Shown: positions 1 through 7,252 of the stretch, piece after piece
Numbering within the stretch: the first letter of the stretch is position 1
Layout of the letters: every line of letters begins with the position of its first letter
Source: Candidatus Fluviicola riflensis
GTDB lineage: Bacteria > Bacteroidota > Bacteroidia > Flavobacteriales_D > Crocinitomicaceae
DNA: 64,000 bases
Reading direction: 5' to 3'
Assembly (NCBI GenBank): GCA_002243285.1
Contig: CP022585.1
Span: 1,848,641 to 1,912,640, forward strand
The notes under the pieces: generated by a model
Databases searched by the model: none
What the model was told of the DNA's origin: nothing
What the model saw: only the letters and a program-made list of their open reading frames with translations
Program-made: the position numbers and the translations under genes

Positions 1-82
1 TTGAGTTTCCACCGCAATTCATACAGGGTGATACCTTTCTTGAAATAAGTTCTGTTTCGCAGATAGGACATTCTAATTTCAT
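1..82 (-). CDS. Zinc-ribbon protein, N-terminal fragment
   Basis: Only the first 27 residues lie in the window; the gene reads leftwards out through base 1, with its ATG at 82-80. Two Cys-x2-Cys knuckles are visible (Cys5/Cys8 in CPIC, Cys20/Cys23 in CMNC), spaced as in a small zinc ribbon. Zinc binding is therefore a fair guess and nothing further can be said. It could be a stand-alone ribbon protein or the N-terminal ribbon of a larger protein. It lies 53 bases downstream of the PIN toxin on the same strand. Confidence 0.5.
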   Translation of the reverse strand, partial: MKLECPICETELISRKVSPCMNCGGNS

Positions 83-135
83 ATAAAAAGGTGTAGGGAA
101 GATTTGAGTAATGCAGTGATTGATTCCAGCGGAGT

Positions 136-543
136 TTACTTTTTTAAATATTCTCCTGCAGTTAAAACCGGAATTTTTGAACTCTTGAAATCCTTTTTAT
201 TTCGTGTGATGATAATATCTGCTTCATTGTTCATTGCAACAAAATATTGTAGTCCATCTTCAAAATCTTCGAATTCCGATGCCAATGCCAATTCAATAGC
301 TTTGTCTTCGAGTGGAAGAACAGTAACGAGAACTTTGAATTTTGCCATGTACTTTTTTGCATTCACTTCTTTATGATGTTTTACTATGGAGTAGTAGGCG
401 TTTGCAAAGGAAAGAGAGGAAATACACAGTTGAATTTCATTTTTATCGCTCAAGGTAAATAAATCCTGAGCGTCTTTGTAAAAAGGTTCGCGTTTCCCTA
501 AAAGATCAATAATGACATTTGTATCAACAAAAACGTTCTCCAT
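136..543 (-). CDS. PIN-domain protein, VapC-like toxin
   Basis: A 135-residue protein spanning one PIN domain, the metal-dependent RNase fold of VapC toxins. The N-terminal metal-site motif VDTN gives Asp7, and downstream acidic residues occur at Asp93/Asp96 and Asp118 (NKKDF). The acidic residue usually found near residue 45 is absent: the segment reads SSLSFANAYY. This matches a PIN subgroup without the canonical second acid, so activity cannot be taken for granted. The start overlaps the stop of the upstream antitoxin by one base (TAATG), so the two are translationally coupled. Toxin function and RNA target are inferred from family and arrangement. Confidence 0.82.
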   Translation of the reverse strand: MENVFVDTNVIIDLLGKREPFYKDAQDLFTLSDKNEIQLCISSLSFANAYYSIVKHHKEVNAKKYMAKFKVLVTVLPLEDKAIELALASEFEDFEDGLQYFVAMNNEADIIITRNKKDFKSSKIPVLTAGEYLKK

Positions 544-782
544 TAGGAATACTTTTTAGTGATATAATCCCTGTAATCTTTCTTTTCATCATAATCACTT
601 GGAATGATTCCGGTTAAACTTTCAACCAATGAACTAACAGAAGATTTCTGTTTTGTTTTACGTGTTAACGAATCAAGGTAATTTTCTATGAGCTTAGAAA
701 GGCTAACATGATTGTCCTTCGCATAGCTTTTGGCGTGCTCGATGACACTTTTATCAAGATTTAATGTGAGCTTCGTGTTCAT
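543..782 (-). CDS. Antitoxin of the PIN pair (DUF6364/ribbon-helix-helix type)
   Basis: A 79-residue protein beginning with the short beta strand TKLTLNLDKSVI and two helices, the pattern of ribbon-helix-helix antitoxins in which the strand pairs in a dimer and contacts DNA. The second half, rich in Lys and Asp, would be the toxin-wrapping tail. It is first in the operon with the PIN gene, as expected of a type II antitoxin that represses its own promoter. A partly palindromic site with a -7-like element lies just upstream at 788-807. The family call rests on size, strand pattern and neighbour. Confidence 0.75.
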   Translation of the reverse strand: MNTKLTLNLDKSVIEHAKSYAKDNHVSLSKLIENYLDSLTRKTKQKSSVSSLVESLTGIIPSDYDEKKDYRDYITKKYS

Positions 783-787
783 GATAA

Positions 788-807
788 TTTGTTTACGTAC
801 AAATATA
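788..807 (-). promoter_or_regulatory. Putative promoter/operator of the PIN toxin-antitoxin operon
   Basis: On the minus strand TATATTTG (807-800) fits the Bacteroidota -7 element TAnnTTTG and sits about 18 bases before the antitoxin ATG. It overlaps TTTGT...ACAAA (788-803), a partly symmetric sequence that could be the antitoxin operator. No good -33 TTG was seen at the expected distance, so this is tentative. Confidence 0.35.
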
Positions 808-979
808 AATAATTATCACGTGTAATTTTGATTTTTAGGTGATTTTTTCTTAGAACTTAGGTTTTGCGGCTACAAGAAGTTGGTGATTTTGGAGACGAAA
901 ACTGTCTGCCAGCACGGAACTTGATACGAAGCACAAAACTTCATTTAAGCACTGACCCCGTTTTTTTTGCCAAACGCTT

Positions 980-991
980 GTTATGGTGCGC
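980..991. repeat. attC-like core end, left of orphan gene
   Basis: GTTATGGTGCGC here is inverted relative to GCGCCATAAC at 1956-1965, the two flanking the single gene 995-1921. GTTATGG and CCATAAC resemble the GTTRRRY/RYYYAAC cores of integron attC sites. No integrase gene is visible and the full attC fold was not demonstrated, so the cassette reading is an inference. Confidence 0.3.
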
Positions 992-994
992 TTT

Positions 995-1921
995 TTATTT
1001 ATTAAATTCTTCGTCAATTTCTATTAACATCTTTTTTAGTTCGTCAAGTTGCTTCCCTAAACTATCAAGAAATATTTCTGCATCATTATTTCCTAATAGA
1101 TTATTTTCTGTCCACCATTCGTTGAAGCGGTGAAGAATGTAATCAGTTAATCTAAACGCTTCAGATATACCGCTTGGTAAATTTTCATTGTATCGTGTAT
1201 TCAATTCTACACGTATTTCATCTATAGCGTTTTTCACTCCTGAAATTCCCCACTCTCCTTGGAAATTTCTTTCTTCATCCCTTATTCCACGATATATAAG
1301 CTGAATATTTCTACCTACGCCTACTATCATTTCTTTAAGTGATTTATTTTTATGTTCGCCTTTTTTCATTTCAATCTTTTTTAAGATGTCGTCAAGTATT
1401 GCTTGAAGTACATTTGTAGTGAATTCAGATTGTTTTGTTATGAATGTTTTTAAATCCACTTCAACTTTTCTGAATGCTGGTGTATATCCTGCGTAAGTAA
1501 ATCTTTCTTTTGAAACAGGTCCTTTAGCTATGAAGTAAAACTCAGTTTTTTTTCTGTTTGTAGGATGTCCCGCAATGTCGTTTCGCACTTCTCTTATGTT
1601 CTTGTCAAATGAAAAATTGTCAAAAAAGTCCGTTTGCTTTGTTTTATCATTCACTACACATTTGTATAAATGATATAACCCATCTTGTTGGAGAAACAAG
1701 GATTGAAGAAGTCCATATATAAGTAATGTGCTTCTTCCTTCTTTACCTAATGATTGAATCCTTCCAAATTCTTCTATTGCTATTTGACTATCTTCAATTA
1801 AGTCGATAGATGTAAACGCCTGGTTATATTGCAATTCATTTGTTTCATTATAGAAATTATGATACAAAGGCTCGTGAATTGCCTCGTTTAATGTGTTGCA
1901 CAAGTCTATTATGTCTTTCAC
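995..1921 (-). CDS. Orphan A+T-rich gene with HEPN-like RNDIAGH motif
   Basis: A 308-residue soluble, mostly helical protein that I do not recognise as a named family. Near residue 115 it has RNDIAGHP. Arg, a polar residue, four residues, then His fits the R-x4-6-H catalytic signature of HEPN ribonucleases, common in toxins and defence proteins. The C-terminal third is helical and acidic. The best start is GTG at 1921; no closer ATG exists. Base composition is clearly richer in A+T than the neighbouring housekeeping genes, and the gene stands alone between short inverted GTTATGG/CCATAAC repeats. Acquisition as a cassette and a defence role are inferences. Confidence 0.6.
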   Translation of the reverse strand: MKDIIDLCNTLNEAIHEPLYHNFYNETNELQYNQAFTSIDLIEDSQIAIEEFGRIQSLGKEGRSTLLIYGLLQSLFLQQDGLYHLYKCVVNDKTKQTDFFDNFSFDKNIREVRNDIAGHPTNRKKTEFYFIAKGPVSKERFTYAGYTPAFRKVEVDLKTFITKQSEFTTNVLQAILDDILKKIEMKKGEHKNKSLKEMIVGVGRNIQLIYRGIRDEERNFQGEWGISGVKNAIDEIRVELNTRYNENLPSGISEAFRLTDYILHRFNEWWTENNLLGNNDAEIFLDSLGKQLDELKKMLIEIDEEFNK

Positions 1922-1955
1922 TATTTGTAATTTTTTGCAGGTCGTCTTTTAAAAT

Positions 1956-1965
1956 GCGCCATAAC
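1956..1965. repeat. attC-like core end, right of orphan gene
   Basis: GCGCCATAAC, the inverted partner of the repeat at 980-991, bounds the A+T-rich orphan gene on its 5' side. See the left copy for why a gene-cassette reading is plausible but unproven. Confidence 0.3.
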
Positions 1966-2196
1966 TTAACAATTGACGAAACAAATACTTGTGAACTTTT
2001 GTTTCACTGAAAAAATCGTCTTATTCGTGAATGGAGTGGGTATTAAAGCGTTTGTATTGTCTCGTAGTTATCGTCGGTTCAATAGTAGTAAAAATAGTTG
2101 AACGTAAGTTGATGGTCTCCATTTTTCTGAAAATAGTTATTCAATTGTTTATCGGGAAGGGTTTTTTAGGGGAATGCCATTTCCAATGTGTCTGGC

Positions 2197-2466
2197 GTCT
2201 CGTAGGGACGAAATATCTTAGATAAAATTGTTGTTAGAAACCCATTTACCCCGTAGGGGTAAGATATTTACGGCAAGATACATGATGAAAATTTGTCTCG
2301 ACCCTACGGGACGAATGATTATTGGGTAGGCTGGTTTTACCATATTACGTCCCTACGGGACGGGCAATTAGAGTTGCTATTCGTGTAATGATATTTCGTC
2401 AGCCTAAGGCTGACTGATGTTAAGAGTTGACATTCGTGTTACGCTATTGCGTCCCTACGGGAAGAT
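2197..2466. repeat. Composite array of short palindromes, copy 1
   Basis: This array fills much of the gene-free stretch 1922-2472. Six palindromes follow one another: GTCTCGTAGGGACG (2197-2210), TACCCCGTAGGGGTA (2247-2261), CGACCCTACGGGACG (about 2299-2313), CGTCCCTACGGGACG (2348-2362), a CAGCC/GGCTG palindrome (2397-2414) and another CCCTACGGG (2451-2463). The same order and partly the same spacers recur at 24367-24527. They look like REP/BIME-type elements, mobilised in other bacteria by RAYT transposases. No transposase is present here. Open reading frames across it are artefacts. 1966-2196 shows nothing else recognisable. Confidence 0.75.
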
Positions 2467-2472
2467 TTCACA

Positions 2473-3909
2473 TCAAAACATCGCCTTATAACTCTCATAT
2501 CTTGCCATAATCCCGCGAACGTACTTGTACGTAATCGTTCCGCGGAGCGCGCCGGACGTGACCACCGGATCGGAATAGTATTCGCGTTTTCCGAGGTTCA
2601 TGACCATTTTTTCGACGTTGTCTTCCCAGACTTTCGGGTTGAGTCCGCGCTTGGCCGCCAGTTTCTGTGCGTCTTTGATGTGTCCGGCGCCGGCGTTGTA
2701 GCTTGCCAGGATGAATTTGTTGCGTTCCATAGGATCGGCAATGTCTTTCCACATTTTGTCGATTTTATCGATGTATTTCATTCCGCCGCGAATTTGCACT
2801 TCAGGAGTAGAGGAAGGATAAACACCAAATTTTGGTCCTGTTCCCGGCATGAATTGCATCATTCCGTAAGCGCCACCAAAAGCACGGGCATTCGGGTTGA
2901 ATTTACTTTCGTGGTAAATAAGGGCCGCCAGCAAGCGCCAGTCCCAACCGTATTTCTGTGCTTCGGCTTTCATGATGTGGTCAAACGGAGAAAGTCCGCC
3001 TTTGGCCGTTGCATAAACAGTGGTTGCGCCAACCGGTTGTTTGTAAGGATCAAAATATTTGCGCTTGATGAAACGGTATGCTTCCTTTTTCATGAATTTC
3101 GTTAACCATGCATCCAATCGTTTTTTGAGCAATGGCACGTCTTTTCGCAAACCAAAGGCAATGTTCTGTTTGAAGGAAATAGCAAGGCTTACATCAAGGT
3201 TATCGTAAAATTTCTCGTTGATCTGTGCCACATTTCGTTCGGCGACGGTGTAATCAATCGCTCCGTCGGCAACCATTTCGATCAGTTCTTCAACGCTTTG
3301 ATTTCCTTGTGTAGGACGAATATAGATCGTCGCACCGATTTCGTCCTGCAGGTTGACCAAACGATCATAATAACTGGAATTTCTCCAGACATCGACTTTC
3401 TTTTTGGCCAGTTGCAGCGGATCTGAAACGTGGTATTTTTTCCAGACTTCGTCAGATTCTTTGGTCGTATCCTGCTTGCGCTGAATCAACACCTGGTTGG
3501 TCTGGTAAAACGGCCGCGAAAAATTGATCACATCCTGCCGTTCACGCGTGACAGCATAATTACAGGCAATCAAATCACCTTCGCCCTCATTGAGGCGCTG
3601 GTTCATTTCGTTGAGATCGTTTACGGTAATGATTTCCAGTTCAACTCCCAAATCTTCGGCAAACTCACGCAATAGTTCATATTCGAACCCCATACGTTTG
3701 CCTTTGTAAATGAAATAAGAAGTGGAGGAGTTTTCTGCCAAAACGCGCAGTTTTCCTTTTTTCAGAACGCCGGGAAGATCGTTGTCATTGGTAGCCAAAG
3801 GACGTTTCCGGGCATCTTCGTCATCTGAACCGCAAGAAGTTTGTAGCAAAAAAACACCGGTTAAAACCAGTGAAAAGCAGATTCTTATGTAGGTTTTGTG
3901 ACTAATCAT
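2473..3909 (-). CDS. mltF: MltF-type membrane-bound lytic murein transglycosylase
   Basis: A lipoprotein that cleaves the glycan strands of peptidoglycan between MurNAc and GlcNAc, forming 1,6-anhydromuropeptides. The ATG at 3909 gives a type II signal (VFLLQTSC, lipidated Cys26); the longer frame would need a TTG at 3930. Residues about 40-280 form a periplasmic solute-binding (SBP_bac_3) domain beginning LRVLAENSS. The C-terminal SLT domain carries YHESKFNP with the catalytic Glu at about residue 334 and the family motif YGMMQFMPGTG. This two-domain order is that of MltF. It follows the ACP phosphodiesterase gene by 22 bases and probably shares its transcript. Confidence 0.92.
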   Translation of the reverse strand: MISHKTYIRICFSLVLTGVFLLQTSCGSDDEDARKRPLATNDNDLPGVLKKGKLRVLAENSSTSYFIYKGKRMGFEYELLREFAEDLGVELEIITVNDLNEMNQRLNEGEGDLIACNYAVTRERQDVINFSRPFYQTNQVLIQRKQDTTKESDEVWKKYHVSDPLQLAKKKVDVWRNSSYYDRLVNLQDEIGATIYIRPTQGNQSVEELIEMVADGAIDYTVAERNVAQINEKFYDNLDVSLAISFKQNIAFGLRKDVPLLKKRLDAWLTKFMKKEAYRFIKRKYFDPYKQPVGATTVYATAKGGLSPFDHIMKAEAQKYGWDWRLLAALIYHESKFNPNARAFGGAYGMMQFMPGTGPKFGVYPSSTPEVQIRGGMKYIDKIDKMWKDIADPMERNKFILASYNAGAGHIKDAQKLAAKRGLNPKVWEDNVEKMVMNLGKREYYSDPVVTSGALRGTITYKYVRGIMARYESYKAMF

Positions 3910-3931
3910 CCAATCTTTTATGCACTGCAAA

Positions 3932-4522
3932 TTACGACAATATTCTTAATTTTTCAGTTAAAAAATGTTCATTGGCTGCCCACATATACTCGAAGAAAGC
4001 GTCGCTGATCACTTTTTCGTACATTAAGAAGACCGATTTTCCATTTACGAGTTGATTGGGAAATGAAAGTTGTGAACTGACGTTTTTCGACATGCGATCT
4101 ATGGCATCAAGTGTCGGATAATGGTTGATCCACCGATGTTGTACAAGGCGCTGAAGAAACAGCAAATAAGCCGGATTGTAACGCTGATCGTTGACATTCA
4201 GCTGTTTGTAAATATGGTCTAAATAATCAGTATACGGCTGAGGATGAAAGGCAGACCAGTTTTTGGCAAGTAAATGATCGAAGTAAATATCGACAGCTAT
4301 ACCTGCAACTTTAGGCAGTTCAGTTCGCAGGATCGGAAGCAGTTCATGGACCGCTTTGTGGTTGTCGATGAAATGATCAATGGAACGATGAAGTCGGATT
4401 CCTTTCTCAATCGCCGGATCCAAATCAGACAGATTCGAACCTTTGATGAAATCGCCATACAGATTGGCTTGCATCAGTCCGGTGTCGTTGCCGGATAAGT
4501 AGAGATGTCCGAGGTAGTTCAT
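3932..4522 (-). CDS. Acyl-carrier-protein phosphodiesterase (AcpH/DUF479 family)
   Basis: A 196-residue cytoplasmic protein with the DUF479 pattern: NYLGHLYLS at the N-terminus, GDFIKG near residue 25, and RLHRSIDHFID and VDIYFDHLLA, whose His/Asp residues form the metal site. E. coli AcpH removes the 4'-phosphopantetheine arm from holo-ACP, giving apo-ACP. Length matches the family. It is directly upstream of the MltF gene on the same strand. Assignment is by motif; substrate specificity is taken from the characterised family member. Confidence 0.88.
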   Translation of the reverse strand: MNYLGHLYLSGNDTGLMQANLYGDFIKGSNLSDLDPAIEKGIRLHRSIDHFIDNHKAVHELLPILRTELPKVAGIAVDIYFDHLLAKNWSAFHPQPYTDYLDHIYKQLNVNDQRYNPAYLLFLQRLVQHRWINHYPTLDAIDRMSKNVSSQLSFPNQLVNGKSVFLMYEKVISDAFFEYMWAANEHFLTEKLRILS

Positions 4523-4544
4523 CCAAAAGAGTAAAATGGAACCA

Positions 4545-4606
4545 AACTTAAAAACTCAGAAACTTCTTTTAGTTAGACAGTTTCTGAGTTTCTAGGTTTT
4601 TAAGTT
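4545..4606. terminator. Long imperfect hairpin between ACP phosphodiesterase and M49 peptidase genes
   Basis: Two nested arm pairs are visible: the AACTTAAAAA type (4545-4554 with 4597-4606) and CTCAGAAACT (4555-4564 with 4579-4588), with an 8-base bulge on the right side. It lies just after the 3' end of the M49 peptidase gene (minus strand) and before the ATG of the next gene, so it is most likely that gene's terminator. There is no clean T-run. Confidence 0.5.
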
Positions 4607-4614
4607 CCGTTCTG

Positions 4615-6624
4615 TTAAAGGAAACTGTATGTTTTTCCATAATAAAGCATCTGCTCCAAAAACGATTGTTTGTTCTCGATGCGAATGTCTGTGATTTCAC
4701 CTTTTTTATTGGTTACCGGTACAAAAACAGGATAAACAAATCCGTTGTAAGGTGCCAAATTCAAAGGTTTCACGCGTTTCAAAACTTCTTTGTGAATGGC
4801 TTTGTCCACTTTTACGCCATAGGTTTCCACCAGTTTTTTGCCAGCGTTGAAATCTCCTTCTGATGTAATACGCTGAATTTCGCGCAGCAATTCACCGAAA
4901 AGTGCGCGTAATTTCGTGTAGTCCTTGATGTCGTAATACGTTTTGCCATTGCGTTTCACTTTGACGATCACTTTGTCTGCCATTCCTTTTTCAAATACCC
5001 ACGCAGACACCAACTGGCGGTTTTGCATGTGTTCTTCTTCGACGTTCTGGCCCAATTCGAGGCGCTGCAATTGTGTCATCATTCCGTTGCGGATGTAACC
5101 GTCGTATTCGGCTTTTCCGACTTCCAGTGATTCGATCAGTTTCAAATCAACCAGTTTTTGGTCCATGATATAGTACAATCCGACCAAATCGGCGCGGGCT
5201 TCTTCCAAGGTAGAAGCGTAATTTTTCAGGGTTTCGGAAGGTTGTCCGACACCTTTGTTGATTTGTCCGCTGGCGTGGCCTACAACTTCGTGCAAGGCTG
5301 TGTGCATTTTCCCGGCAATTGCACCGTATTTTTTCGCGCGGTCGATTTCTTCCTGGTCGTGGGCAAATTCTTCAACCAATGAAGGCCCGCCGGCATTTTC
5401 ATATGCTGCGATAATGTTTCCAAGCGAAACCGATTTTGAACCGATTTTTTCTCTGATCCAGTTGTTGTTCGGTAAATTAACCCCAATTGGAGTAGAAGGA
5501 GCAGCATCGCCCGATTCACTGGCAACCTGGACCACTTTGTAACTCACACCGACCACTTTTTTCTTTTTGTGTTCCGGCATCAGCGGTGAATTATCTTCGA
5601 ACCATTGTGCGTTGTCTGCAACCACTTTCATGCGTTTGGAAGCTTCAAAATCGTTGATTTCCACAATCGATTCGTAGGTTCCGCGCTTGCCGAGTGCGTC
5701 GCCGTAAGTTTCAATAAATCCGTTGATGTAATCAATATCGCCCTTGGTGGAAGCTGCCCATAAAACATTGTATTCGTCCCACACTTTCAAATCACCTGTT
5801 TGGTAAAATTCGATCAGTTTTCGCAACGCAGCGGCCTGCTCATCGTTTTCGGCAACGGTCACTGCTTTTTTGAGCCAGTAAGTGATTTTATCAATCGCTT
5901 TTCCGTATTTCCCGCCCGATTTCCACACATCTTCATAGAGTTTTCCGTCTTTTAAGATCAGGGTAGAGTTGAGTCCGTATTCAATCGGTTTGGGATCATT
6001 AACGTCAATTCGCTCGGTATAAAATGCTTCAACAGCTTCCTGCGTAACACCTTCTCCATAGAAATTATTGGCTGAAGCCCGGATCATGTCGACGTTTGCG
6101 TCTTTCACCTTGCGCTTCATGTATTTCGTTTTACTGAAAATGGCTTCCAGTGCTTCTTTCGAAATAGAGGCATTGCTGGCTTTCACCACTTCATTGAAAT
6201 AGGTTTTATCAAATCCGGGTTTGATCTTATCCATGCTGTAATGGTGGTGAATTCCGTTGGAAAACCAAACCTGTTTGGTGTAAGTTTCCAATGCTTTCCA
6301 CGAATCGGTGGTTTTATCACCGTCATAGTTCTCTGCTATTTTTTCGAGCGCTTTTCTGATCTCAAGATTATAAGCGTTGTTTTGGTCGTAAATGATATCA
6401 CGTCCGGCCAAACCTGCCTGAGAGAGATAATATACCAGTTTTTTCTGATCAAGGGAAAGTTTATCCCAGCCCGTGAGTTCGTAGCGCAATACCTGGATAT
6501 CGGCAAAACGGTCCACTGCAACACCATCTGCTGCTTTGTTTTCTTCATCGGAAGATTGTTCGCTACAGCCTGCGATTGTCAAACAAGCCAAAGCGATAAA
6601 CGCGGTAAATTGAAGTTTTTTCAT
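4615..6624 (-). CDS. Dipeptidyl-peptidase III family (M49) lipoprotein
   Basis: A zinc metallopeptidase that releases dipeptides from the N-termini of oligopeptides. The M49 zinc site is clear: HEVVGH at about residues 445-450 and EEARAD about 30 residues later, supplying two His and a Glu ligand plus the catalytic Glu. I start it at the ATG at 6624, giving MKKLQFTAF and a lipobox ending LTIAGC; the frame continues 31 codons upstream but these would bury the signal peptide. A TATCTTTA sequence on the minus strand at 6649-6642 fits a promoter close to this start. Unlike the cytosolic eukaryotic enzyme, this one should be exported and lipid-anchored, suggesting a role in peptide feeding. Confidence 0.9.
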   Translation of the reverse strand: MKKLQFTAFIALACLTIAGCSEQSSDEENKAADGVAVDRFADIQVLRYELTGWDKLSLDQKKLVYYLSQAGLAGRDIIYDQNNAYNLEIRKALEKIAENYDGDKTTDSWKALETYTKQVWFSNGIHHHYSMDKIKPGFDKTYFNEVVKASNASISKEALEAIFSKTKYMKRKVKDANVDMIRASANNFYGEGVTQEAVEAFYTERIDVNDPKPIEYGLNSTLILKDGKLYEDVWKSGGKYGKAIDKITYWLKKAVTVAENDEQAAALRKLIEFYQTGDLKVWDEYNVLWAASTKGDIDYINGFIETYGDALGKRGTYESIVEINDFEASKRMKVVADNAQWFEDNSPLMPEHKKKKVVGVSYKVVQVASESGDAAPSTPIGVNLPNNNWIREKIGSKSVSLGNIIAAYENAGGPSLVEEFAHDQEEIDRAKKYGAIAGKMHTALHEVVGHASGQINKGVGQPSETLKNYASTLEEARADLVGLYYIMDQKLVDLKLIESLEVGKAEYDGYIRNGMMTQLQRLELGQNVEEEHMQNRQLVSAWVFEKGMADKVIVKVKRNGKTYYDIKDYTKLRALFGELLREIQRITSEGDFNAGKKLVETYGVKVDKAIHKEVLKRVKPLNLAPYNGFVYPVFVPVTNKKGEITDIRIENKQSFLEQMLYYGKTYSFL

Positions 6625-7252
6625 CGGAATCATTAATTGCTTAAAGATAAGAGGAGATTGGGATAAAATGAAACGTGCGGGACTTTTCTTTGGAATATAC
6701 AGGAACGAACAAGTCATTCTTCGATTCGAATAGTCTCAGTTTATGCTAAAAAACACTGTTTTTAAGAAAAGAGAGAATTTTTGTTCAATTCGATGTTTTG
6801 ATAGCCGAAAGGGTTGAAGAATCAGCACTGTTGCGATTACAAGGATAATGATTGAAAAAGAGGATATACAGCTGATTATCGATTCATTCGTTCGCTCATT
6901 CTCAGTTGGTATAACAAGTAACACCACATTTTTCAGAAACGTTGAATTCATTTTTAGGCTTACCAGTACCGTGAAAAAATGTTTGGCATCTCCTCTTTTT
7001 TTATGTCGAGCATTCATATTCATCCACTATCTTGCAGCATATTGATCAAAACTTAAATCCATTCATTGAAAAAATAACCGTATTCGCTATTTACCTGAAG
7101 TTGACTCGTTAGATCGCTTCATATTCTAACAATTAAATATAGCATACGACATCAGAGCAGTAAGAATATGGAGAAGTGTTTTCCTCATTTCTCTTCTGTA
7201 ATTTGATAACGTATTCTACTATTCAACATGTAATTACTTAAACCAAATAATC
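6625..7252. other. Gene-free divergent promoter region
   Basis: About 630 bases between the divergent M49 peptidase gene and the T9SS-secreted protein gene. It is A+T-rich and must hold both promoters. I found no palindrome array, RNA gene or convincing protein. A 95-codon minus-strand frame (6736-7023) has no recognisable features and I treat it as chance. Confidence 0.5.

Noticed and set aside
864..1133. 89-codon plus-strand frame near the orphan gene
   Set aside because: Mostly antisense to the better-supported minus-strand gene and spans the attC-like end.
2031..2225. 64-codon plus-strand reading frame
   Set aside because: Runs into the palindrome array and has no protein-like features.
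6736..7023. 95-codon minus-strand reading frame in the divergent promoter region
   Set aside because: Low-complexity composition, no recognisable motif, and it would occupy the region expected to hold promoters.
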